A DNA stretch of 46,911 bases, taken from assembly GCA_002753745.1 (NCBI GenBank), contig PEAR01000003.1:1-46911 (forward strand), read 5' to 3'. This stretch comes from Candidatus Omnitrophota bacterium (GTDB lineage Bacteria; Omnitrophota; Gorgyraeia; Zapsychrales; Fredricksoniimonadaceae). The notes under the pieces were generated by a model that saw only the letters and a program-made list of their open reading frames with translations, had not been told where the DNA came from and ran no database searches. Position numbers and translations under genes: made by a program. Of this stretch, positions 9,500-17,968 are shown piece by piece; the stretch's first letter is position 1, and each line of letters opens with the position of its first letter.

Positions 9500-10226
9500 A
9501 AGATTTTAAAGTTATATAATCCGTTGAATCGCAATGTACAGGTGTTACTGTAGCAAATCCGCGGGCTAAAAGATAGCTGTCTGACGTTTTTTCATTCGGG
9601 CCAGCCGGCGGGCGTCCGGTAAGCCAGTAATATTCACGTCCACCGGGATCCTTTCTACGACGAAATTCGCTATGGATCGGGACCCTGCACTGACAGGTCC
9701 AGCGGGTTCCACGCGGAATTCCGGGCGGAACATTAACGTTCAGGAAGGTCCCCTTTGGAAGTTTCTTATTAATGATAGTGCGAACAATCTTGGCACCAAT
9801 AATCGCCGAAGGAGCAAAATTCGGATTATCCCATTCATCCAGTGAAACGGCGATCGACGGAAGACCCTGCAGTGCTCCCTCACGGGCAGCGGCGACAGTC
9901 CCGGAATAAAAAACACTGCAGCCATCGTTACTGCCACGATTAATGCCGGAAACGATAATATCGGGTCGATCCTTTTTTAAAAGAACCGCCAGGGCGAATT
10001 TAACACAGTCCGCCGGCGTGCCACTCAAGGAGTGACCTTGCGTCTTCCCTAGAAAAGGCACCATGCTATGGTACAAAGGATGATCAAGGGTGATCGCCTG
10101 AGATATGGAGCTACGCTCCCCTTCAGGAGCAACAATCGTTACTCGGGAAAATGTCGTCAATTGTTTGAATAAAGCGGCAATACCTGGAGCGCGAATACCG
10201 TCATCGTTTGTCAGTAATATATGCAT
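9486..10226 (-). CDS. surE: 5'/3'-nucleotidase SurE
   Basis: A 246-residue survival protein E homologue: metal-dependent phosphatase of nucleoside monophosphates. The N-terminal metal site TNDDG is at 6-10. APEGERSS, SGTPADCVKFAL and SGINRGSNDG follow in family order, and YSGTVAAAREG completes the active site. It overlaps menD by one base upstream and the HD-GYP gene by 14 bp downstream. No link to menaquinone is known; the operon may simply be a housekeeping string. Confidence 0.95.
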   Translation of the reverse strand: MHILLTNDDGIRAPGIAALFKQLTTFSRVTIVAPEGERSSISQAITLDHPLYHSMVPFLGKTQGHSLSGTPADCVKFALAVLLKKDRPDIIVSGINRGSNDGCSVFYSGTVAAAREGALQGLPSIAVSLDEWDNPNFAPSAIIGAKIVRTIINKKLPKGTFLNVNVPPGIPRGTRWTCQCRVPIHSEFRRRKDPGGREYYWLTGRPPAGPNEKTSDSYLLARGFATVTPVHCDSTDYITLKSYDNA

Positions 10227-11932
10227 TATTTCCTTGGAGATACCTTGATCTCAATGATTGATGATCGGCGGGCTTTCAGGGCTTGACGATAGATTAACTC
10301 AAAAGACCTGGCCGATAACGGAGCGGCATAACGGATCTTGAATAAAGCAGCTGCCGCAGCAAAAGACAACCCGTGAGGAGTTTTGAAAAACCGATCAAAG
10401 ATCAGATGATCTGCCGCGACCGGAAGATGCGTAAAGATCCCGCCACCATTATTATTCATGACCACAATAATCAGTCTTTGATCTAGCGACCGCAAAAGCG
10501 CCAAGGCGTTGAGGTCATAAAGAAATGCCAGGTCCCCGATCATCAATGTCGTGGTTCGACCGAGCCCCTCGGCGAAACCGGCAGCCGAAGCAATGATCCC
10601 GTCAATGCCTGATGCGCCGCGGTTGGCACCAACCACTACGGGATGACCGTCAGCAGATGCATACATATCCATATCACGAACTGGCATGCTGTTACTCAGG
10701 AACAATCCATCACCGGCCGGGATCAGACGAGAAACGCGTCGGGCAATGATCGGCTCTGACAGGTCATTTCTCGAATCATCCTTTCGCAGTTGATTGCTCC
10801 ATCGGGAATTCTCACGCTTTAACATCAACAATAACCCGGAAGATGAGCGTTGGGGGATCAACGGCAGTATAGAATCGATAAAAAGCGCAGGAGTGACTGT
10901 CAGCCGCGCCGTGACCTGATGAAGAGGGTCACTTCGTAAGGGATGACCGAGAGCCATAACATATTCTTTAAGGTCGCAAAGCGCTAATTGATCATAACAA
11001 CGTTTAGACGTCATCCGGCCGCCAAAATGGATAACACCGTCGACACTGGACAGCACTTTCTTGTTTAATAGTACCTGATCGTAATAAGTGATGACATTGG
11101 GATGATCATTGCCAAGGCGGAGCCCTGATGTTATATCAGCAAAGACAGGAAACTGTAATCTCTCTGCAAGCGTCAAAACGGCCTTTTGGTCGCGTGATGT
11201 CGAAAGTTTCCCTGCGAGAATAATGCCGTTCTTAATCCGGCCAAAACGGGTACTGATATCACTTAATGTGTCTGCCGTTAAAATAGAAACCTTAGGATAA
11301 TAGTGCGTATAGACGTTATTGGAACAGGCCCAGTTGGTAAGTAAAGCCGTATACCGGGAGAGCCCTCTATTGGAAATGGCCGGCGACAAAGGTTCTCGGA
11401 ACATCATATTCAAATGTACCGGACCGGATAACTCCCCCCTCGCCCGGCTTATCAAATGTCCGGCAGTTGTCAAAACGAACTGCGGCGGGATATCCCGGGA
11501 AGGACATGGCATATCAAAAGACCATCTTACATACGCCTGATATAATCCAGATTGTTCGATCGTCTGGGCAGCACCGGTTTTCTGAAGCTCAGGAGGACGG
11601 TCAGCGGTAAGAATGATCAGCGGCAATTTCTTCTTTGAAGCTTCAATAATCCCCGGCAGGAAATTAGCCGCCGCCGTACCGGATGTACAAATGAGAACGG
11701 CAGGCTTCCCGGAAGATGCCGCGTACCCGCAGGCCATAAAAGCCAGGGCGCGTTCGTCAAAATGAACAAAAACGCGAACCTTTTTATTATGACCAATAGC
11801 CGAGGCTATTGGTGCTGACCGTGATCCGGGTGCCACAAAAAAATGATCTGCCCCCTGACGACGCAACTCCTCGACCAATAGAGATGACCATAAATAATTG
11901 ATATTGGGCTGCTTTAATAAATTATCTGCCAT
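10226..11932 (-). CDS. menD: 2-succinyl-5-enolpyruvyl-6-hydroxy-3-cyclohexene-1-carboxylate synthase
   Basis: A 568-residue ThDP enzyme of menaquinone synthesis that joins isochorismate with 2-oxoglutarate. The N-terminal pyrimidine domain shows FFVAPGSRSAPIA, the DERALAFMACGYA glutamate region and CTSGTAAANFLPGIIEA. The C-terminal ThDP-pyrophosphate domain ends with GDLAFLYDLNAL and NNNGGGIFTHLP, all typical of MenD. The start overlaps menF by 11 bp, so the substrate-producing enzyme and its user are coupled. menB, menC, menE, menH and menA are not in the window. Confidence 0.95.
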   Translation of the reverse strand: MADNLLKQPNINYLWSSLLVEELRRQGADHFFVAPGSRSAPIASAIGHNKKVRVFVHFDERALAFMACGYAASSGKPAVLICTSGTAAANFLPGIIEASKKKLPLIILTADRPPELQKTGAAQTIEQSGLYQAYVRWSFDMPCPSRDIPPQFVLTTAGHLISRARGELSGPVHLNMMFREPLSPAISNRGLSRYTALLTNWACSNNVYTHYYPKVSILTADTLSDISTRFGRIKNGIILAGKLSTSRDQKAVLTLAERLQFPVFADITSGLRLGNDHPNVITYYDQVLLNKKVLSSVDGVIHFGGRMTSKRCYDQLALCDLKEYVMALGHPLRSDPLHQVTARLTVTPALFIDSILPLIPQRSSSGLLLMLKRENSRWSNQLRKDDSRNDLSEPIIARRVSRLIPAGDGLFLSNSMPVRDMDMYASADGHPVVVGANRGASGIDGIIASAAGFAEGLGRTTTLMIGDLAFLYDLNALALLRSLDQRLIIVVMNNNGGGIFTHLPVAADHLIFDRFFKTPHGLSFAAAAALFKIRYAAPLSARSFELIYRQALKARRSSIIEIKVSPRK

Positions 11933-13277
11933 CGATCACGTCCATGATGTTTTTCATTTTTAATCCTATCTCTTCCCATTCCCCAAGCGCATCTGATCCC
12001 CGCACAACGCCGGCACCGCCGTAAATATACCAGCTCGTCCGGCGGATCAGGCAGGAACGGATCCCGACAGCCATTTGCGCCTCATCACGATTCAACCATC
12101 CGATCGTTCCCGCATACCAGCCCCGGTCAAACGGCTCTACAGAAGCTAACAAATCAATTGCCTTTCTCGTCGGCACACCGCCAACTGCCGGCGTAGGATG
12201 CAAAGCGTTAATGATAATCTCGTCATTAACACCATCCAAGAGACGACCTCGCAGGCATTGATAAAAGTGGCGCTGATTAGCAAGCTCAACCATCCCGCCT
12301 TTGCCGTGAGCTTTTGACAATACACATAATGACTTAAGCCGATCCGCCAGCATGTCAACGACCTGTTTATGTTCAAGCTTGTCTTTTGTCGATGTTGCAA
12401 GGGCTTCCTTGAAGCGCTGGTCCTCCCATTCATCCTGACTGCGAGGGCGGGTACCAGCCACCGCAAATGTATCCAGTCGATCGCGGCGGCGATGATAAAG
12501 TAATTCAGGAGAAACCCCGAGAAATGCGGTCTGCGGTGCCGGCTGACACATAAACGCATAGCCTTGCTGCCCTAACAGCCGGGCCATCACCGCTTCAGGC
12601 GCGGCATAATGACTCATTTCAAGATGAAGACAGCGCGCAAGCACAACTTTAGAAATATCGCCCGCATCGATATATTCTAAAATGGCCGCAACGATCTTCT
12701 CCCAATTTTCGTACGAAGGCAACTCCTGGCGAGACAGAATATCAAACGAAATAGCGGAGTGATCTTCCCTGTAAAAAATAGTAGCCAGGTCAGCCAAGGT
12801 TGACTCGATCAATCCATCCTGGCGTTCTAACAGGACCAGCTGACAGATCAAATGCCAGTGAGCGCTAATCGGGTCACGTTCAAAACCGATCTTGGGTACA
12901 ACCATGGAAAAAGCGTCAAAATCAGACCATTCACGACCATGGATCCTGGGATAAAACGATCCTCCGATCCAGCAGCGCAGTGACGGTTCCTGGGTTATCC
13001 ATGAACGAAGATCCTCCCATTGTTCACCCGTAGATGCACGATCAGACCCTGTATGAATATAAGCAGCTCCCGCATAAGCCAACACGCGCCCGCCGTCATC
13101 ACTACGCCAAAAGAACTTTGGGAATTCTTTCTGGGATGCCAGCCAGGATAATGGGTCATACTGATCTCCCACATCAACCTGTACCCGAATAGCAGCAGGA
13201 AACTTGCCTGCCGCGACCGCCTTGGCATATTCCCTTGTTAAATGACGTATTAATGCTTTTACGGGATCGGAATTCAT
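11922..13277 (-). CDS. menF: Isochorismate synthase
   Basis: A 451-residue chorismate-binding enzyme that converts chorismate to isochorismate, first step of menaquinone (or siderophore) synthesis. Conserved segments include VAGTRPRS near residue 275, LHPTPAVGGVPTRKA and FDRGWYAGTIGW, and the C-terminal GGAGVVRGSDALGEWEE. Since menD follows immediately and the ubiE/menG methyltransferase precedes it, a menaquinone role is favoured over siderophore synthesis (EntC/DhbC). Start ATG overlaps the ubiE stop by 4 bp. Confidence 0.93.
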   Translation of the reverse strand: MNSDPVKALIRHLTREYAKAVAAGKFPAAIRVQVDVGDQYDPLSWLASQKEFPKFFWRSDDGGRVLAYAGAAYIHTGSDRASTGEQWEDLRSWITQEPSLRCWIGGSFYPRIHGREWSDFDAFSMVVPKIGFERDPISAHWHLICQLVLLERQDGLIESTLADLATIFYREDHSAISFDILSRQELPSYENWEKIVAAILEYIDAGDISKVVLARCLHLEMSHYAAPEAVMARLLGQQGYAFMCQPAPQTAFLGVSPELLYHRRRDRLDTFAVAGTRPRSQDEWEDQRFKEALATSTKDKLEHKQVVDMLADRLKSLCVLSKAHGKGGMVELANQRHFYQCLRGRLLDGVNDEIIINALHPTPAVGGVPTRKAIDLLASVEPFDRGWYAGTIGWLNRDEAQMAVGIRSCLIRRTSWYIYGGAGVVRGSDALGEWEEIGLKMKNIMDVIDGR

Positions 13278-14005
13278 TTCAAGCTTACCTGGGGAAGCTC
13301 ATCTTTCTTTGCCAAATATAATGTCACAGCGCCAAACGCCATCGATGTCACGCAAACATCCTTGAATCCCGCCTGACAAAACATTCTTAGAAATCTATTT
13401 CGATCAGGAAACGAAAGGATACTCCGGCCAAGATGCTGATACGCTGCCCAGTTTCCAGTCAACAATAGGCCGGCAAGCGGCACCATAAACCCTAAATAGA
13501 AAGAGTGAAGTACAACTGCCAAACCACCTTTGGGACGCGAAAACTCAAGAACAGCGAAGGATCCCGAAGGTTTTAAAACACGATAAGCTGTTATAAAAAG
13601 ACGCATAATATCGGGTACATTGCGCAAAGCAAAACCAACCGTCACGGCATCAAAGGTGTCAGCTCCCATCGGCAGATCAAGAGCATCACCCTGAAGTAAG
13701 TTAATTCGTCGATCAGCAACAGCCTTGCTAACCCGAGTTTTTCCGATCGTAAGCATATTCTCAGAAATATCGACACCGACAATATTTGTGATCTTATCTC
13801 TGTATCGCGCCAACGCCAAAGGGATGGCTGCGGTGCCGCAGGCCAGATCAAGAACGGAAGTCGTTTGTGCCGGCAAAGCTTGTGCCAGACGCACACGCCA
13901 TGACTGATGGAACCCAAAAGACAAAAAAGCATTAACAAGATCATACCGCGCCGCAATATTGTTAAAAACCTTGTTGGATGCGTCGGTCGATAGACCCATG
14001 ATCAT
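13274..14005 (-). CDS. ubiE: Demethylmenaquinone / ubiquinone methyltransferase
   Basis: A 243-residue SAM-dependent methyltransferase of the UbiE/MenG family, catalysing the last step of menaquinone synthesis. It shows the family start FNNIAARYDLVNAFLSFG, the SAM site VLDLACGTAAIPLAL near residue 50, GVDISENML, and FALRNVPD followed by LKPSGSFAVLEFSRP. A MGLS start two codons downstream is equally possible. It lies between trxB and menF, with no spacing. Since menF and menD follow, menaquinone rather than ubiquinone is the likely substrate. Confidence 0.93.
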   Translation of the reverse strand: MIMGLSTDASNKVFNNIAARYDLVNAFLSFGFHQSWRVRLAQALPAQTTSVLDLACGTAAIPLALARYRDKITNIVGVDISENMLTIGKTRVSKAVADRRINLLQGDALDLPMGADTFDAVTVGFALRNVPDIMRLFITAYRVLKPSGSFAVLEFSRPKGGLAVVLHSFYLGFMVPLAGLLLTGNWAAYQHLGRSILSFPDRNRFLRMFCQAGFKDVCVTSMAFGAVTLYLAKKDELPQVSLK

Positions 14006-14006
14006 T

Positions 14007-14942
14007 TTATCCGTTCAGAAAATGCTCGGCCTCTAAAGCAGCCATACAACCGGAACCCGCTGCCACGATCGCCTGGCGATACTTCTTGTCTTGAACATCG
14101 CCACAGGCAAAAACACCCTGAATACTGGTAGCTGTTGTTCCTGGAATAGTTTTAATGTATCCCACCGGATCAAGATCAAGCTGACCAGCCAGAAAACCGG
14201 TATTAGGTAAATGCCCGATCGCATAAAATAGGCCGCCACATACCAAATCGGTTTTCTGTGCGGTCTTTGTATTCTGAACCTTTAAGCCAGTTATAATCTT
14301 ATCGCCGACAGCCTCAAGCGGCACCGTGTTCCACATTACCTCGATCTTGGGATTCTCCAGCAGGCGCTTTTGCATGGCTTTGGAAGCGCGCAATTGATCA
14401 CGACGATGCATCAGGATTACTTTCGAAGTATAATGAGTTAAGTGCGTGGCCTCTTCAACGGCGGTGTCTCCTCCACCGATAACGACCAAAACCTTATTTC
14501 GGAAGAAAGGCAATGCCCCGTCGCAAACAGCACAAGCGGAAATACCTCTCTGCCAGAATTTCTCTTCACCGGGGATATTCATCCTTTTAGCGGTAGCGCC
14601 CGTGGCAATGATCAGGGACCTTGAAGTATAAGCTGTCCCGCTTTCCGTAGTCACCGTAAAGGGAACGTTTCTCAGATCAACTTTCTCGATCGTTTCTGTC
14701 TCAATGCGCGCGCCGCATTTAAGCGCCTGCTCGCGCATCCTGGCCATGAGCTCAGGCCCGGTGATCGCCCCTGGAAACCCTGGAAAATTCTCGATCTCCG
14801 TTGTGGTAGTAAGTTGCCCCCCGGCCGCAACCCCGCCGGCCAGCATTCCCTCGAACATTAAAGGTTTTAAATTCGCCCGTGCCGCATATATTGCCGCCGT
14901 ATGCGCCGCCGGCCCTGAACCAATAATAATAACGTTTTCCAT
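14007..14942 (-). CDS. trxB: Thioredoxin-disulfide reductase
   Basis: A 311-residue flavoprotein that reduces thioredoxin with NADPH. The FAD site GSGPAAHTAAIYAARA is at 8-23, the redox-active CAVC at Cys137-Cys140, the NADPH site GGGDTAVEEA from 156 and the C-terminal FAD segment GVFACGDVQDKKYRQA is present. The CAVCDGALPFFRNK variant and the long loop GGVAAGGQLTTTTEIENFPGF resemble the low-molecular-weight enzymes of the eukaryote/proteobacteria branch. It sits 2 bp from bioB and 1 bp from ubiE. No thioredoxin gene is in the window. Confidence 0.95.
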   Translation of the reverse strand: MENVIIIGSGPAAHTAAIYAARANLKPLMFEGMLAGGVAAGGQLTTTTEIENFPGFPGAITGPELMARMREQALKCGARIETETIEKVDLRNVPFTVTTESGTAYTSRSLIIATGATAKRMNIPGEEKFWQRGISACAVCDGALPFFRNKVLVVIGGGDTAVEEATHLTHYTSKVILMHRRDQLRASKAMQKRLLENPKIEVMWNTVPLEAVGDKIITGLKVQNTKTAQKTDLVCGGLFYAIGHLPNTGFLAGQLDLDPVGYIKTIPGTTATSIQGVFACGDVQDKKYRQAIVAAGSGCMAALEAEHFLNG

Positions 14943-14944
14943 AA

Positions 14945-16012
14945 TTAACCTTTATTGTTAAATGGTCTTAATTCGTTAACTGTTTTTAAACCTTGACCAT
15001 TGTCTTCTTCAGTTTGACGGTCAATGAGCTGATCTAACGGCACATCGGACTTGATCGTAAAGCCTGCATCTTTGATCATTTGCAGTGTTTGCTTATCCGA
15101 GGTCCCGCGGGCATTTAAATATCCCTGTAAAAACAATGAATTAGCGGCATATAGCCCCATCGCCTCCAAAGACCTTAAATGCATTTCACGTCCCGCGGCC
15201 ATTCTGATCTCAGCAGAAGGGTTGATCAAGCGGAATAAACATAAAACACGCAAACAGTATTCAGGCGTGAGGCCGTTTGCCTGTTTGATAGCGGCACCGG
15301 GAATCGGAATGAAGAAATTTACCGGAATTGATGCTGCATGATATTTTTTAAGCTGCATTGCCATATCCACCACATCAAGCGGCGTTTCCCCCATTCCAAC
15401 AATAACGCCGGAACAAACCGCCAGCCCTGCCTTCTTTGCCGCTTGTAAGGTAGATAACCGGTCACTATAAGTATGAGTCGAACAAATACGGCTGTAATAA
15501 CGCTCGGATGTATTCAAATTATGGTTAAGGCGGTCTAAGCCTGCCGCCTTTAGCTCGGCGGCTTGACCTTCTGTCACGATCCCGGGAGATACACAAACCT
15601 CTAAATTATATTGCTCTTTGATACGCCGAACAATACCACAAATCGTCTTAATACGGTTATCTGAAGGGCCAGTCCCGGCAAAAACCATGCAATAGCGATG
15701 AGCGCCTTGTTCGTAAGCCGCCTTGGCTTCCGCCAGAATCTCGGCCTCCGGCTTCATGGCATACGTCTCGATTGGAGCCTCGGAAGATCGAGATTGGGCG
15801 CAATAACGGCAATCCTCAGGGCAAAACCCATTTTGAACATTATTCAGAATATGCACCGTCACCTCACGGCCATAATGGGTCTTTCTATAAAAGTAAGCCG
15901 CAGATAGTAGTTCTATAAGATCTACGGCATCGGGAGCAAGCAGACGCAAACCATCCTCTACGGACAGGCCATGTTGCTCTTCAATTGTATTAATGATGTG
16001 ATTTAAGTTCAT
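14945..16012 (-). CDS. bioB: Biotin synthase
   Basis: A 355-residue radical SAM enzyme that inserts sulphur into dethiobiotin. The radical SAM cluster motif CPEDCRYC (Cys64, Cys68, Cys71) is followed by the family segments MVFAGTGPSDNRI, NHNLNTSERYY and CSGVIVGMGE. The C-terminal GRE-MHLRSLEAMGLYAANSLFLQGYL region is complete. It heads a run of seven close-packed genes; the other biotin genes are not here. No Shine-Dalgarno is visible before the ATG and the predicted leader is very short. Confidence 0.96.
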   Translation of the reverse strand: MNLNHIINTIEEQHGLSVEDGLRLLAPDAVDLIELLSAAYFYRKTHYGREVTVHILNNVQNGFCPEDCRYCAQSRSSEAPIETYAMKPEAEILAEAKAAYEQGAHRYCMVFAGTGPSDNRIKTICGIVRRIKEQYNLEVCVSPGIVTEGQAAELKAAGLDRLNHNLNTSERYYSRICSTHTYSDRLSTLQAAKKAGLAVCSGVIVGMGETPLDVVDMAMQLKKYHAASIPVNFFIPIPGAAIKQANGLTPEYCLRVLCLFRLINPSAEIRMAAGREMHLRSLEAMGLYAANSLFLQGYLNARGTSDKQTLQMIKDAGFTIKSDVPLDQLIDRQTEEDNGQGLKTVNELRPFNNKG

Positions 16013-16031
16013 AAAGTGAATGCATCATAGT

Positions 16032-16060
16032 ATTATGAAAAACAGCATTTTTAAAGTAAA
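16032..16060 (-). promoter_or_regulatory. Possible promoter for bioB operon
   Basis: Leftward: TTTACT (16060-16055), a 17-bp spacer, CATAAT (16037-16032). The predicted start, about 16025, would leave only about 13 nt before the bioB ATG at 16012, consistent with the lack of a ribosome-binding site. Both hexamers are imperfect. Confidence 0.35.
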
Positions 16061-16104
16061 ATCAAATAGGAATTTCTTGACTGCAAAGGAACATTCAAAA
16101 CAGC

Positions 16105-16132
16105 TTGCTTTTCAGATGAATTGATCTATATT
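16105..16132 (+). promoter_or_regulatory. Possible promoter for the 16163-19933 unit
   Basis: Rightward: TTGCTT (16105-16110), 16-bp spacer, TATATT (16127-16132). The start near 16139 gives a 24-nt leader carrying AGGA at 16153-16156 before ATG 16163. This also argues against the upstream TTG at 16121 as the start, which would lie inside the promoter. Confidence 0.45.
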
Positions 16133-16162
16133 GGCGAGAGTAGTTTTACGACAGGATACCTT

Positions 16163-17956
16163 ATGGGCCATACATTTCATATACCCGTCATGGGAACAGG
16201 ATTTACCACTGACTCGCCAATCCGTGTGGGCCGTTATGGTATTTCCTCGGTTATTTCACTAGTTGATGATCATCTGGTCGAAGATCTGCGCAAATTCTAT
16301 GCCCAGCAGTATGGCGAAGAATATACGCCCATCAAGAAACATGATGATGACTGGCGCGCCCGCCGAATAACCGAGTACCTTAACCTGACTGACCGCATCA
16401 TAGAAAAACAAATCACTGGACTTAAAAACGCTCGTTTTGAACCCGGTAGCGAGATCACTAAATATTTTGAATTTCTTCCTGAAACATCCCCATTAACTAA
16501 ACTTTATCGTTCCATGCTTTCTTGCAGCGATCAGGAAGCCAAAGCGCTGCTTCAAGACGAACTGCGTACCCTGGTCACCCCGGGACGCATCGACGTTAAC
16601 ATCATGACAAAACTCGACAGGCTGAATTTTGCCAAAACAGGCGAACCCCTGCCGGATGAACATTCGGACGCCTTATCTGCCTTACGCGGTTATGCCAATA
16701 GTACTGTTCGCTCAGCGATTGTCCTTTCCGCCGGTTTTAATCGGCGTTTGTATACTTACATAGAAGAATTCCCCGACTTTTTCCCTGACATTAATGGGAT
16801 TATTAAAAAAGAAATCATCCTCAAAGTAAGTGATTACCGCTCTGCGATCACTCAGGGGAAGTTTTTGACCCGCAAAGGTTTATGGGTTTCAGAGTTTCGC
16901 GTCGAATCAGGATTGAACTGCGGTGGACACGCTTTCGCTGGCTCCGGTTATCTGATGGGGCCCATTCTTGAAGAGTTTAAACAGAGAAAACAGGAACTCA
17001 TTGATCAATTAGGAGCGCCCTATCTCGAAGTCTTAAAGACTAAAGGTAAAACATTACCGGCAAAACCTCTGGATTTCAGATTAACAGCGCAAGGCGGCAT
17101 TGGAACTTTTGCTGAAGATACTTTCTTAAGACGATACTACGGAGCCGTATCGACCGGTTGGGGATCGCCTTTTCTTCTAGTTCCCGAAGCTGTTCAGATC
17201 GATAAGGAAACGCTGGAGCGTCTTGCAGCTGCTGGCGAGAATGATATTTATTTAAGCGACGTTTCCCCCCTGAATGTGGCATTTAATAATTTAAGAAACT
17301 CGTTAAGTGAGATCAAGAAGTGCCTCCTGATCAATGCCGGTGAACCAGGAAGCCCCTGTCTTTTGGGCCATCTTGCCAACAATACCGAATTTACCAAGAA
17401 TCCTATTTGCACAGCATCACGCACCTATCAACGGTTAAAACTTGACGCTATTAAAGCCCTGGGCCTTCCACAGGAAGAATATGACCGGCAAGCGCGCAAG
17501 ATCACCAGCAAAGCCTGCATCTGCGCGCAGTTGGGAGACAGTTTCTATGTCAACGAAAATATCCCCAAGAAAGAAGGCACTTACCCAGCGGTATGCCCCG
17601 GCCCCAACATTGCCTATTTTAACCGTCCGGCATCATTGAAAGAAATGATCGACCATATTTACGGTCGTAAAAATATCATGCCTTTTAAGAACCGGCCCCA
17701 CATGTTCATTAAGGAGCTAAAACTCAATATCGAGCAATTTGAACTGCTTCTTGCCGATAAGACTGAAGACCCCGGGGGAAAAAGAAAATCAACAATTGAA
17801 GAATATCGGCAGAATTTAACTGACGGTATTGCCTACTATCGCACCATCGTTCCGTTATTATCCGAAGAAAGTGAAGCCGCTCGCGAGCGCTTCAACTATG
17901 ACCTGAATGAATGCGCCAGGATCGTGGCAGCATTAACGCCTTCAAAAACGACTTAA
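16163..17956 (+). CDS. Conserved protein of unknown function (597 aa)
   Basis: I recognise this as a conserved family seen in diverse bacteria but know no proven function. The start is set at ATG 16163 (MGHTFHIPVMGTGF) with AGGA 7 bases upstream. The opening resembles a TIM-barrel flavoenzyme start (HIPVMGTGFTTDSPIRVGRYGISSV). Later glycine-rich loops (LTAQGGIGTFAEDTF, then STGWGSPFLLVPEAV) recall FMN-dependent dehydrogenases of the nitronate monooxygenase or glutamate-synthase type, so an FMN enzyme is an inference. Cysteines in NCGGHAF, GSPC, NPICTASR, KACICAQ and AVCPGPN could hold an Fe-S cluster. No signal peptide or membrane helix is apparent. A KimA-like transporter follows 12 bp downstream. 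Confidence 0.75.
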   Translation: MGHTFHIPVMGTGFTTDSPIRVGRYGISSVISLVDDHLVEDLRKFYAQQYGEEYTPIKKHDDDWRARRITEYLNLTDRIIEKQITGLKNARFEPGSEITKYFEFLPETSPLTKLYRSMLSCSDQEAKALLQDELRTLVTPGRIDVNIMTKLDRLNFAKTGEPLPDEHSDALSALRGYANSTVRSAIVLSAGFNRRLYTYIEEFPDFFPDINGIIKKEIILKVSDYRSAITQGKFLTRKGLWVSEFRVESGLNCGGHAFAGSGYLMGPILEEFKQRKQELIDQLGAPYLEVLKTKGKTLPAKPLDFRLTAQGGIGTFAEDTFLRRYYGAVSTGWGSPFLLVPEAVQIDKETLERLAAAGENDIYLSDVSPLNVAFNNLRNSLSEIKKCLLINAGEPGSPCLLGHLANNTEFTKNPICTASRTYQRLKLDAIKALGLPQEEYDRQARKITSKACICAQLGDSFYVNENIPKKEGTYPAVCPGPNIAYFNRPASLKEMIDHIYGRKNIMPFKNRPHMFIKELKLNIEQFELLLADKTEDPGGKRKSTIEEYRQNLTDGIAYYRTIVPLLSEESEAARERFNYDLNECARIVAALTPSKTT

Positions 17957-17968
17957 CTTTTATTCCTT

